DNA from: Lentisphaerota bacterium
Lineage (GTDB): Bacteria; Verrucomicrobiota; Lentisphaeria; Victivallales; Victivallaceae
Reading direction: 5' to 3'
NCBI GenBank assembly: GCA_015061815.1
Contig: SUVW01000009.1
Span: forward strand, 1-64,000
Length of the DNA: 64,000 nt
Part shown: one piece after another, positions 31,024 through 40,094 of the stretch
Position numbering within the stretch: the first letter of the stretch is position 1
Layout: each line of letters begins with the position of its first letter
Program-made: the position numbers and the translations under genes
The notes under the pieces: generated by a model
Databases searched by the model: none
What the model saw: only the letters and a program-made list of their open reading frames with translations
What the model was told of the DNA's origin: nothing

Positions 31024-33477
31024 ATGAAAAAAATATTTCTTTGTATCATTATTTTAAGTATGGCTTGTGCTGATTTATTCAGCGCAGAAAATAATGTAGG
31101 TGACGGTGAAATTCCGGTTATTACCATTGAACCGATGCTCGACCGTATTGGTTGGTATATGTCACATAAAGCATACACATTTCAGACCCGTCTTTCAGCG
31201 GAGTTGTTTACCCGCTGGAAATGTCATATTTCAGCCCGCAACATCGGATTGCTACTCCATCAGGAGCGTTCATTGTCATCGCTTGAAAAACAGCTCGCTG
31301 CCATGCCGTCTCCGCAATGGATTGTCGGTGGTTCTTATCAAAAAGGGCGCAGGATGAATGGGAAATGGAGTGAAACAGATATTGAACTTTTGCTGATAAA
31401 TGCTGCTAATGGAGCTTTGCAGCGTGAAGTTTTCCGTGAAAAAGCAGGACATTACAAAGAGGCAAGATTTATTTCGGATCATATTGCCAAAAAATTGAAA
31501 CTTTCTCCCCGCAAAGTTGTCACTTCCGCAAGTGTTAACAGAAAAAATGAAACATGGGCGATTCTGCCGTTTTTTGATATAATGACAATCAAAGATTATA
31601 ATAAATCCAAAAAGTTTTCGGGAACCGATTATTTTGTCTATCAAATTCAGCAGAGCGGAAAATTGAAAAACATTGTTTCCCGGGAAAATATAGATAAAAT
31701 TTTTGCTGAACATAAGTTGCAGAGTCTCAATAATATAGATGCCGGAAGTGCCGCCGGAATCGGCAGATTACTTTCCGCTGACCGGATCATTTACGGAATG
31801 GTCACTAATGGCGAGGAAAAAGGAATCCGCAGGCTGGATATCCTGGCTGTTGATTGCAATTCCGGTGTGGTGGTCAACGCTTTTACCGGCACATTTACAA
31901 ATGAAACACAGGAATCTGAACTTGCCAAAGCCGCTGTAACTATTTTGAACGTTCCCGATTTATTGCCGCCGACCGGCGGTGGGAAATTCAACGCTGAGGC
32001 AATTGATATTGAATCAAAGCGGCTGCTTGATGTTATCCGCAAATCCCGTTTTCAGTATCGAAGTACTTCCGTTTTAAGCGGACAGATCCTTTCGCTTGCA
32101 GAAAGCTATTTTTTGCTCAATTCCAAAGACCACTTCCGTTGTCTGGTTCTTGCTCATGAACTGGTGTGGAATCTTTATTTCCGGTATTGTCCGGAGCATT
32201 GGTATCATATCTACTCCGATAAATCCAAGCCAAACCGTTCGGATCTGACCACTACAGAAGAACAAAGTAAAATGGCAGCCAACTTCCTGTTGCCGATACT
32301 TGACAGGTTGCGCTATCGTTCGATTGCAGAATATAATGATTCTATCGGACGGTTGAAGTTCCGATTGTTGGTAAATGCCGGCAGGTGTGATGAAGCCGAA
32401 GCTATCTGGCGCAATCGGACAGACGGTGGTTTGGATATAACCGATTATGATATGGGAATGTTGGAAATGCGGCGTAAAAATTTCCGCAAAGGCGGCGATT
32501 ATTTCCTTAAATCCCAGCGTCCCGGACATGCGTTGTACGCATATTATTTGAGCGGAGACCACAAACTCGCGTATAAAACCGGAGTGGAAGCAAAGCCGCT
32601 ATTTACCCCTCGTTACAGCGAAGAATTTCTGATTTGGATCGAATTGGTTGAAAAATACGGTACACCTGGCGATGCTTTAAAGTGGCTTGAGGCTTTTGAA
32701 GAGTACGGCAAAAAAGAATCCACATACTACAAAAATTGTTTCTTTAATATCGGACTGAACAAAATTGCCGCAGAAAAAATCAAGCAACTGCGTGCCAGCA
32801 GTAACCAGATTAAATTTTATCCTGCCAAAGAGCTGTTTGCCCAATGGACAAAATATCCAGTCTATTTTCAGGGATTGGGAAATATGCCGCCCAAAGAAGT
32901 TGAGTCTGCAGCCGCAATGCTTGAAAAAGAACTCGGTCTGACAGTAAAAATCCTGCCGGTGCGTCCTTTGCCGGTCAAGGGAGCGTATGATGCCGGACAC
33001 CATGCATTTGCTGCCGGTAAATTGGAATTGGCGGTGCGTTACGCATACGGAGACGCGTTTCCGACCGATGGTATGTTATTTTATATTCTGCTGTCAGATG
33101 CAATAAATGATGATGGTATAAATGTGCTTTTTAACAATTTGCCGGATTTCGGTATAGCCTCTTTTTCAAGAATGCCGATTGCTGCAACGACGGTTGATTC
33201 AGTTAAACTGATTGCAGTTTCGACGACCCGCCAGATTTTGAACAACACTATGCGTGAAAATAAGTATTGCAACAATTATCCCTGTATGATGGCGGCGATT
33301 TCAAGTTTCAGCCGGTGTAACGAATTGGATTTCAAAATCTGTTCCGAATGTATGCCAGTTATTAAGAAGGGCAATATCCGGCGGGCGTTGCGCCGTATGG
33401 CAAACCGGAATGTTGAAAGACATTGTTCACAAGCAGAAATTAAAAAATTTGAAGAATATAAAAAGGAGTGGAAATGA
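31024..33477 (+). CDS. Secreted protein with CsgG-like domain(s) and TPR-like C-terminal region
   Basis: Signal peptide MKKIFLCIIILSMACADLFSAE; WAILPFFDIM...SGKLKNIVSRENIDKIFAEHKLQSL...IGRLLSADRIIYGMVTN resembles CsgG/LpoB-type domains. Confidence 0.6.
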   Translation: MKKIFLCIIILSMACADLFSAENNVGDGEIPVITIEPMLDRIGWYMSHKAYTFQTRLSAELFTRWKCHISARNIGLLLHQERSLSSLEKQLAAMPSPQWIVGGSYQKGRRMNGKWSETDIELLLINAANGALQREVFREKAGHYKEARFISDHIAKKLKLSPRKVVTSASVNRKNETWAILPFFDIMTIKDYNKSKKFSGTDYFVYQIQQSGKLKNIVSRENIDKIFAEHKLQSLNNIDAGSAAGIGRLLSADRIIYGMVTNGEEKGIRRLDILAVDCNSGVVVNAFTGTFTNETQESELAKAAVTILNVPDLLPPTGGGKFNAEAIDIESKRLLDVIRKSRFQYRSTSVLSGQILSLAESYFLLNSKDHFRCLVLAHELVWNLYFRYCPEHWYHIYSDKSKPNRSDLTTTEEQSKMAANFLLPILDRLRYRSIAEYNDSIGRLKFRLLVNAGRCDEAEAIWRNRTDGGLDITDYDMGMLEMRRKNFRKGGDYFLKSQRPGHALYAYYLSGDHKLAYKTGVEAKPLFTPRYSEEFLIWIELVEKYGTPGDALKWLEAFEEYGKKESTYYKNCFFNIGLNKIAAEKIKQLRASSNQIKFYPAKELFAQWTKYPVYFQGLGNMPPKEVESAAAMLEKELGLTVKILPVRPLPVKGAYDAGHHAFAAGKLELAVRYAYGDAFPTDGMLFYILLSDAINDDGINVLFNNLPDFGIASFSRMPIAATTVDSVKLIAVSTTRQILNNTMRENKYCNNYPCMMAAISSFSRCNELDFKICSECMPVIKKGNIRRALRRMANRNVERHCSQAEIKKFEEYKKEWK

Positions 33478-34370
33478 AAAAAATTCTGATTGCAGTTTTT
33501 TTGAGTTTAAGCGTTTTTTCTCTCATGGGAAATACCTATGAAAAGCAGATGCAGCAGGCTGAACAACTTTTCAAGTCAAAGAAATTCAAAGATGCCGCTG
33601 TCGCTTTTGATGATGCTTCTCTGGAAACCGAAGATGCTCAAAAACGTATCAATGCAAGATTCCGCAGTTGGGAGTGTTTGCAAGAGCTACGAAGCCGTGA
33701 TGCTGTTTCTACCGCAGAATCTCTGCTTTATGATGAACCGGAGTTGAGTTTCGAGCGCAAAATCAAACTCATGTCATATATCGCCCGGCATGGCAAAAAA
33801 GAAAACCGTGAAAAAGTTTTGAGTTTCGGACTCAATTTGAAAGGTCTCTCTGAAAGAGAGCGTAGTCAGATTCTGCTTGTAGCCTTGAAAACTCAGGGTA
33901 CCTGGCAGAGCGAAGCCTACGTCAAAGAAATCCTTGCCATGAAAGATCCTGATCCGGCAGCGAAGGCAAATGCACTCGGAGATTTGGCAAATGTTTATCT
34001 GTGGAGTAAACGCGATCCTGTCAATGCGCTGAAATATGTCAATGAAGCACTGGCAATAAAAGAACTTCAGGGACAGGAACGGCAATTTTATCTGCTGGTT
34101 CAGGCTCGTTCATATATCGGAGTCAAGCGTTTTGACATGGCAGAGAGAAGCTATCGTGCCGCTATAAAGATCGGTAAACAGCACAATTTTCAGGAAGCGG
34201 CATACAATGAACTTATCCGGGTTTATGTTATGACCAAACAGGGAATGAAAATTGAGCCGCTTGTAAAGCAGGCAATAACTGATAAACGGTTGGTAAAACG
34301 TCAACGGCAGGTTTTTTCCAATCTGCTGGCTCAAATTGAAAAAGCAAAACAACAACAAAACGGGAGATAA
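33474..34370 (+). CDS. Secreted TPR-repeat protein
   Basis: Signal peptide MKKILIAVFLSLSVFSLMG; TPR-like repeats (YEKQMQQAEQLFKSKKFKDAAVAFDDA; DMAERSYRAAIKIGKQHNFQEAAYNELIRVY); 4-bp ATGA overlap with the upstream gene. Confidence 0.7.
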   Translation: MKKILIAVFLSLSVFSLMGNTYEKQMQQAEQLFKSKKFKDAAVAFDDASLETEDAQKRINARFRSWECLQELRSRDAVSTAESLLYDEPELSFERKIKLMSYIARHGKKENREKVLSFGLNLKGLSERERSQILLVALKTQGTWQSEAYVKEILAMKDPDPAAKANALGDLANVYLWSKRDPVNALKYVNEALAIKELQGQERQFYLLVQARSYIGVKRFDMAERSYRAAIKIGKQHNFQEAAYNELIRVYVMTKQGMKIEPLVKQAITDKRLVKRQRQVFSNLLAQIEKAKQQQNGR

Positions 34371-34373
34371 AAA

Positions 34374-35336
34374 ATGTTACGTTCCAAAAAAATCTTTTCA
34401 GTGATGGCAGTTTTTCTTATTTCTTCAATTGCGCTTGCTGATTCAGTGATAATTTTCAATCCGATGTTGATTGACGGCAAAGGAGTTGATGCCGGACTGT
34501 TCAATGATATTGTTTCAGCAGAGCTGTCTTGCTCTGAGCAGATAAAATTGGTCGATCGTGAACAGCTTGATAAATTGCTTCGTGAAAGAGCTCTCAAACC
34601 TAACGGAATGCTCAATGCTGATGATGTCAGTAATATAGGTTCTCTGCTCGGTGCGGACAGTTTTGTTTCGGGTTCGGTTCGGGAAAAAGGTGATAAGCTT
34701 ATGATTTTTGTGAAAACCATCTCCGTTAAAACCGGTGTGGTTAAAATGAAATATATTAATGTTGCCAATAATCTTGAAAGTGCAGCCGAAAAGACTGCCC
34801 AAACTGCGATTGATTTGATCAAAAGTCAGAAAGCTGCAGTAAATTCCGTATCAACGAAAATAGAAATTCTTGTACCGGAAAAAAAGAGACCGGTTGTAGC
34901 AATATTTATTCCGGAAATTCATATTGCAAGTCAGCGTTTGATTGATCCGGCAGCAGAAAATGAATTGACCAAATTTTTCCTGACACAGAAGTTTCCGGTG
35001 AAACAGCTTGCGCCTTTAGCTGTCGGACAGAATGGTTTACTTGATAATCTGATTGGAAATCGTACAAAATTGGTGGAAGCGGCGGAGAAAGTCGGAGCTG
35101 CTTATCTTATTTTCGGCGAAGCCATTTCTGAATCTTCAGATACCTTTGGCAATTATCGTACTTCCAGAGCTCGTGTTGAACTTAAAATAATATCTACAGC
35201 AAATAATAACATAGTTTGGGCAGACAGTGCGTATGCTGGTGCCGCAGATACAGCAGAAATCATTTCCGGCAAAAAGGCGATACAGAAAGCTGCAGTAAAA
35301 CTTGCACTCAAAGCCGCAGATGTTTTGTTGAAGTAA
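34374..35336 (+). CDS. Secreted CsgG/LpoB-like protein
   Basis: Signal peptide; FNDIVSAELSCSEQIKLVDREQLDKLLRERAL...IGSLLGADSFVSGSVREKGDKLMIFVKTISVKTGVV. Confidence 0.65.
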   Translation: MLRSKKIFSVMAVFLISSIALADSVIIFNPMLIDGKGVDAGLFNDIVSAELSCSEQIKLVDREQLDKLLRERALKPNGMLNADDVSNIGSLLGADSFVSGSVREKGDKLMIFVKTISVKTGVVKMKYINVANNLESAAEKTAQTAIDLIKSQKAAVNSVSTKIEILVPEKKRPVVAIFIPEIHIASQRLIDPAAENELTKFFLTQKFPVKQLAPLAVGQNGLLDNLIGNRTKLVEAAEKVGAAYLIFGEAISESSDTFGNYRTSRARVELKIISTANNNIVWADSAYAGAADTAEIISGKKAIQKAAVKLALKAADVLLK

Positions 35337-35415
35337 GGATGGTACCGGCGTTTCAACATATAAGTAAAACACACATAAAGGTTTCCCGGAACGATGATAG
35401 CGGGAAATAGCTTCG

Positions 35416-35444
35416 GCGGCAGGAGAAATCTTGCCGCTTTTTTT
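35416..35444 (+). terminator. Rho-independent terminator of the CsgG-like operon
   Basis: gcggcagg agaaatc ttgccgc followed by ttttttt. Confidence 0.65.
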
Positions 35445-35468
35445 GCGTTTACACTCGGCGTGTTGCGA

Positions 35469-35696
35469 CGGTTGCGGTAAAGGTCGGGTAAGTGGCAAAA
35501 AGCAGCACAAAAGCCCTTGTGAAGCCCTTTTGTGAAAAAAACTTCACAGAATTTTTGTCAGACTTGAAAAATTTGCCAGCGTTTTTTTATCTTTCCCCGC
35601 CATTCTGAAGCGCATTTTGAGCTTAAAACTTTAGAATCTTGCTGTGAAATAAATTTCTGAAAATCGCTTCACTTTTGTTCTCAAACATTCAGAATG
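35469..35696. repeat. ~228-bp direct repeat, copy B (structured, non-coding)
   Basis: See copy A at 30312-30540. Confidence 0.9.
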
Positions 35697-36309
35697 GCTG
35701 ATTTTTGTTTTGATTATTTTCTGTTTCAGGTGGTTCAGCGGTTCGTGTATACTGCGGGAAAAACAAAATACGGATTGTCATAATCGCGGTCAACAGCAAT
35801 AATGGCAATAAAACAATGCTTCCCAGAATGATTACAAGATTATCAGAGCTATCATATTTGATGGTTGAAAGCAAGTAAGTATTCAATGCTGCATATATGG
35901 AAAAAGTCCCCCAAGGGATTACTGTTTTCATTAGTTTTTTCATTCGGCAACAAAAAGCAGTTGTGGTTAAAACAAGAATGGGACTGAAATATAAAAATTC
36001 TAGTTGCAGAAATAACAATTTCATTCCTTCCATACCGCTTATATGGTTGATTTTGTCAGCAGCAACTACCAAACCGAAAGTAATAATGCCTGCAAACAAA
36101 GTAAAAAGTATTATGCGCAGATAATCCCATTTGTTTCCGTAAAATGCTGGATAAAAAAAAGGAGAAGCTAATACCAGATAACCAATATAGCATATAACGA
36201 AAAAAACTTCTATGTTGTGTGAAAATTTGGGGCGAAATGCAACAAAACCGGAAACGATGATTCCAAGCACTGCAAAAACATATTTTAATATTTTGTGATT
36301 GACAGACAT
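35689..36309 (-). CDS. Small multi-pass membrane protein of unknown function
   Basis: 206 aa with about six hydrophobic segments; stop codon lies inside repeat B. Confidence 0.55.
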   Translation of the reverse strand: MSVNHKILKYVFAVLGIIVSGFVAFRPKFSHNIEVFFVICYIGYLVLASPFFYPAFYGNKWDYLRIILFTLFAGIITFGLVVAADKINHISGMEGMKLLFLQLEFLYFSPILVLTTTAFCCRMKKLMKTVIPWGTFSIYAALNTYLLSTIKYDSSDNLVIILGSIVLLPLLLLTAIMTIRILFFPQYTRTAEPPETENNQNKNQPF

Positions 36310-36360
36310 CGTCTTCCCCTAATTACACATAGACTTTCTAATAATATATCACTGCAAAAA

Positions 36361-36652
36361 TAAAAATCAAGGCGGCTTGCCGCCGTGTGAGCGAAGCGCA
36401 GTAAAAAGAAACACATCCACCCGCCGACAGGCGGCAACTTCACGGGCAGCGAAGCTGACCTCTTCACAAGCGACCAAAGGGAGCGACTTCATCCACCGTC
36501 GCTGAAGCTATGGCGGGACAAGCAAGTAAGTCTTCTCCGGGGTTTGGTGAAGATGTGAAGAAAAGGCTGCGCCTTTTGAGTGAAGTTGTGCTTCGCACAG
36601 TGAAGAGAAGACTTACGTCTTCGTTCGCCATTTTTTTGCAAAAAAAATGGCG
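36361..36652. repeat. Hairpin array with GTGAAG/CTTCAC spacers adjacent to tRNA-Ser
   Basis: Hairpins ggcggc-tt-gccgcc (36371), ccgcc-gaca-ggcgg (36421), aaaaggc-tgc-gcctttt (36561), tgtgc-ttc-gcaca (36587), gaagac-ttac-gtcttc (36607), cgccattttttt-gca-aaaaaaatggcg (36626), separated by gtgaag/cttcac motifs. Confidence 0.75.
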
Positions 36653-36737
36653 GAGAGAGAGGGATTCGAACCCTCGGTGAGGTTGCCCCCACAGCGATTT
36701 TCGAGACCGCCGCCTTAGACCACTCAGCCATCTCTCC
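36648..36737 (-). tRNA. tRNA-Ser(CGA) with encoded CCA
   Basis: Reverse complement GGAGAGATGGCTGAGTGGTCTAAGGCGGCGGTCTCGAAAATCGCTGTGGGGGCAACCTCACCGAGGGTTCGAATCCCTCTCTCTCCGCCA; acceptor, T-arm (GGTTCGAATCC), long variable arm, anticodon loop CTCGAAA. Confidence 0.95.
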
Positions 36738-36799
36738 GGTATGTGTGTTATATAATATAGCACCTGATTGTCGATTTGACAACTTTTTTATAGAAGAAT

Positions 36800-37297
36800 T
36801 TATTCGTCTTTCTTTTTCAGACGTTCTACATCCTGTTCGGCAAATTCAATGACCTGCTTGAATTTTTCTGCATTGGAGCTGTCTGCACCAACCAATGCTT
36901 TGTGAGCTTCTGCAACAGTTTTTGCAGTGGTCAGCATGCTTTTGTCTCCGGATGTTTTCAGAGCTGTACCTCCCAGAACAGAACTTTTTTCTGCAGCAAA
37001 TTTGAAAAGTTTTGCCACTCCAAGATCGCGCAGCAATTTTATCAGAATTTCATTGGCACCAATCAACATTACCTGTTTGCCGTTTTTACGCATTTTCAGA
37101 GCCAGCATCGTCAGCACTCCCATGAAGGTGCTGTCCATCGCTTCACAATTTTCCAAATCGATCTGCAGCCACGAGTTCTCATTCAATTTCCCGGAAATTT
37201 CCCGCAACGGAACCGCATAATCAAAATTCGCCCGCCCGGTCACCGTTACAGAAAAACCGCCATCCAGAGCTGTTATTTGCAAATCATCACTTTTCAT
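36800..37297 (-). CDS. STAS domain protein (anti-sigma factor antagonist-like)
   Basis: SWLQIDLENCEAMDSTFMGVLTMLALKMRKNGKQVMLIGANEILIKLLRDLGVAKLF. Confidence 0.85.
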   Translation of the reverse strand: MKSDDLQITALDGGFSVTVTGRANFDYAVPLREISGKLNENSWLQIDLENCEAMDSTFMGVLTMLALKMRKNGKQVMLIGANEILIKLLRDLGVAKLFKFAAEKSSVLGGTALKTSGDKSMLTTAKTVAEAHKALVGADSSNAEKFKQVIEFAEQDVERLKKKDE

Positions 37298-37327
37298 GGT
37301 ATTATTATGCCCTCCGTTATTTTATCG

Positions 37328-39115
37328 TTATTTTGCGGCATTCCCGATAACAGCTTTTATCCGGCGTACTCCGCGACTGGAACTTTCCTCTTTAAGGATT
37401 TTAAATGCCTGCAAATCTCCGGTATTTTCCGCGTGAGGTCCGCCGCAAATTTCCTTGCTGACATCGCCCATTGTGTAAACTTTCACAACTTCGCCGTATT
37501 TGTTACCGAAAAGTCCCATCGCACCGGCGGCCCGGGCATCATCGACACTCATTTCTTCGCAGACAACCGGCAGTTTGCGGTTGATCGCATCGTTGACCAG
37601 AGCCTGAACTTCCTGCAGCTGTTCCGGAGAAACTTTGTCCGGATGCGAGAAGTCGAAGCGGAGCCGTTCGGCGGTAATATTTGAACCGCGCTGCTCTACG
37701 TGGGTGCCGAGGACTTTTCTCAACGCCGCATGCAGCAGGTGGGTTGCGGTATGAAGCTTGGCTGTTTCTTCGGAATGATCGGCCAATCCGCCTTTGAATT
37801 TCTGTTCCGCGCCGGCCCGGGAAAGTTCCTGATGTTTGGCATACGCGGCATTGAAGCCATCCACATCAACCTCAAATCCCTGTTCTTTGGCCATTTCCAC
37901 AGTCAATTCAAGGGGGAAGCCGTAGGTTTCATAGAGATTGAAAGCATTTTTGCCGCTGATAACTTTTTTGGTTATATGCGGCGGTACCCGGTCGATCAAT
38001 TTCTGAAACTCTTTGGTTCCGTGTTCCAATGCGGCGGCAAATTGTTTTTCTTCGCGCTCAAGTTCACCTTTGATCATATCGGCATTCGCAGATAATTCCG
38101 GATAAAATTCTCCGAATTGGGCAATGACTTTATCGGCGATTCTGGATGCAAATTCGGTGACGATACCGATTTTCCGTCCTTCACGGATCGCCCGGCGGAT
38201 CAGGCGGCGCAGTACATAGGGCTGATCCACGCGTCCGGGAGTAATGCCGTCACCGATAATAAATGTCGCTGCCCGCAAGTGGTCAACGATGATCCGTTCG
38301 CTGGATGTGCGCTGTGCGGCCGGAATTCCCGGAACATTGCGGATGGCATCCAATTCGGCAAAAAGTGAAGCAAAAACCTCGGTTTCGTAACAACTTGGCT
38401 TGCCTTGCAGCACGGCAGTGATCCGTTCCAGTCCCATTCCGGTATCGACATTGCGTTGGGCCAGAGGTTCAAATTTTCCTTCAGCGTTTTTATTGTACTG
38501 CATAAAAACGTCGTTCCAGATCTCGACCCAGAGTTTGTTTTCCGGATCAAAAACTGCAGGAGCCGGAGCAGGGCCGGTCCAGTAGAACATTTCTGTATCC
38601 GGGCCGCAGGGACCGGTAGTGCCGGCCGGACCCCACCAGTTATCCTTTTTGCCGAGCTTGGCAATGCGCTCTGCCGGAATTCCCAGGTTGTGCCAGATGT
38701 TCCATGCTTCCTCATCAAAAGGACAATCTTCGTCACCGGCAAAAACTGTTACCGCCAGTTGTTCAACCGGGATACCCAGTTCTTTGGTCAGAAATGTGAA
38801 ACTGAAATTGATCGCATCCTCTTTGAAGTAATCGCCAAGTGACCAGTTGCCCAGCATTTCAAAAAAGGTCAGATGCACTGCATCACCCACTTCGTCGATA
38901 TCTCCGGTGCGGATGCACTTCTGGCAGTCGGTCAATCTTCTGCCGGAGGGATGTTTTGCTCCCTGCAGATATGGTACCAGCGGATGCATTCCGGCGGTGG
39001 TAAACAAACAGGTCGGATCATTATCGGGAATAAGGGAAGCACTCTTAATCTCGGCATGACCGTTGGCTTTGAAAAACTCAATGTACTTTCTTCTCAATTC
39101 ATTTGCTGTCATCAT
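37328..39115 (-). CDS. alaS: Alanine--tRNA ligase, short form
   Basis: N-terminal MTANELRRKYIEFFKANGHAEIKSASLIPDNDPTCLFTTAGMHPLVPYL; PYVLRRLIRR; editing-site HTATHLLH and CGGPH; ends after the SAD region. Confidence 0.95.
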   Translation of the reverse strand: MMTANELRRKYIEFFKANGHAEIKSASLIPDNDPTCLFTTAGMHPLVPYLQGAKHPSGRRLTDCQKCIRTGDIDEVGDAVHLTFFEMLGNWSLGDYFKEDAINFSFTFLTKELGIPVEQLAVTVFAGDEDCPFDEEAWNIWHNLGIPAERIAKLGKKDNWWGPAGTTGPCGPDTEMFYWTGPAPAPAVFDPENKLWVEIWNDVFMQYNKNAEGKFEPLAQRNVDTGMGLERITAVLQGKPSCYETEVFASLFAELDAIRNVPGIPAAQRTSSERIIVDHLRAATFIIGDGITPGRVDQPYVLRRLIRRAIREGRKIGIVTEFASRIADKVIAQFGEFYPELSANADMIKGELEREEKQFAAALEHGTKEFQKLIDRVPPHITKKVISGKNAFNLYETYGFPLELTVEMAKEQGFEVDVDGFNAAYAKHQELSRAGAEQKFKGGLADHSEETAKLHTATHLLHAALRKVLGTHVEQRGSNITAERLRFDFSHPDKVSPEQLQEVQALVNDAINRKLPVVCEEMSVDDARAAGAMGLFGNKYGEVVKVYTMGDVSKEICGGPHAENTGDLQAFKILKEESSSRGVRRIKAVIGNAAK

Positions 39116-39236
39116 AATAATTTTCTCTCCAGAAGCTTGTCCGGAACGGCGACAATGATCCGTTTTTCCGGCACGGTTTTATTCATCTTTATAAAATAAC
39201 GCCACAATCATCTTTTTTCAAGCAGAAAAGAGATGG

Positions 39237-39923
39237 TTATTTGCGGTTTTCCTTGCGATACATCCAGGGCTGCTGCGGTGAATGTTCCTGCCACAACCCG
39301 ATTCTGCTGCTGCGGGCCGTTTTTTCAGCTTTCTCCAAATCATATTCATGTTCGGCATAATCCGGATAGTACCAGGCATTTCCGGTGGAAACCATGTTCA
39401 AATTGATGTATTCGCCATCGCAATATACTTTTGCTACGCATCTGCCGTAACGGTCAACCGAAATTACTTCGGCCCGGATTTTGCGGCCTACTACTTTTTT
39501 CCGCAATGCATCCCGGGATTTTGTCCCGTAAGTTTGATCTGCTTCCGGAGCATCGATGCCGAAAAAACGGATTTTGAATTTTTTTTCCTGCTGCTGCTGT
39601 ATCGCCAGCATGGTCAATGTGTCACCATCGTATGCCTCAAGCGCGACACCTTCCAGAATTTCCCGGGGGAGGGCCTGACCTTCCGGAGTTCCGCTGCCGG
39701 GCAGCAGACGTATTACAAAAGATGGCAGCAGATGTTTATACCGCAGCAACGTGAAACCGGTATTGCCGAGGCGGTCGAGGTTGAAAAGGACTCCTCCGGC
39801 AGCAACCAGTATGACCGTCAGAAAGGTGTTGCGGAATAATTTGCCCCAAATCCGTTTGGCGGTGCCGGAAGCAGCTTCTTTGAGTTGGCCGGAAGGCGAT
39901 TTCTTTTTGATTGCCATATAAAA
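39237..39923 (-). CDS. Thermonuclease (SNase-like) family protein, membrane anchored
   Basis: AYDGDTLTMLAIQQQQEKKFKIRFFGIDAPEADQTYGTKSRDALRKKVVGRKIRAEVISVDRYGRCVAKVYCDG...LNMVSTGNAWYY. Confidence 0.85.
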   Translation of the reverse strand, partial: FYMAIKKKSPSGQLKEAASGTAKRIWGKLFRNTFLTVILVAAGGVLFNLDRLGNTGFTLLRYKHLLPSFVIRLLPGSGTPEGQALPREILEGVALEAYDGDTLTMLAIQQQQEKKFKIRFFGIDAPEADQTYGTKSRDALRKKVVGRKIRAEVISVDRYGRCVAKVYCDGEYINLNMVSTGNAWYYPDYAEHEYDLEKAEKTARSSRIGLWQEHSPQQPWMYRKENRK

Positions 39924-40094
39924 TTTTCCTCTCTTGTAAAAAATAAATTGACTTCCGGAAAATATAACCGCAAAACTGCAAAAAAACAAGCGGCCGGACA
40001 TTTATACTGCTTGATTTTTTTTTACAGTGAATTATAATTGATTGACAGAGGAGACCCGCCGGATGGTCCGGCGGAAAAAAAGAGGAGAAAGAAA

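Noticed and set aside
30312-35696. Composite transposon hypothesis for the repeat-flanked operon
   Set aside because: Repeats contain no transposase ORF and no evident target-site duplication; mobility remains unproven.
36361-36652. CRISPR-like array hypothesis
   Set aside because: Spacing motifs are only ~6 bp, stems differ and are self-complementary, no constant 20-40 bp repeats and no cas genes.
36464-36782. ORFs of 97-99 aa (GEMAEWSKAAVSKIAVGATSPRVRIPLSPP; ERWLSGLRRRSRKSLWGQPHRGFESLSLRH)
   Set aside because: They are translations through the tRNA-Ser gene, a known source of false ORFs.
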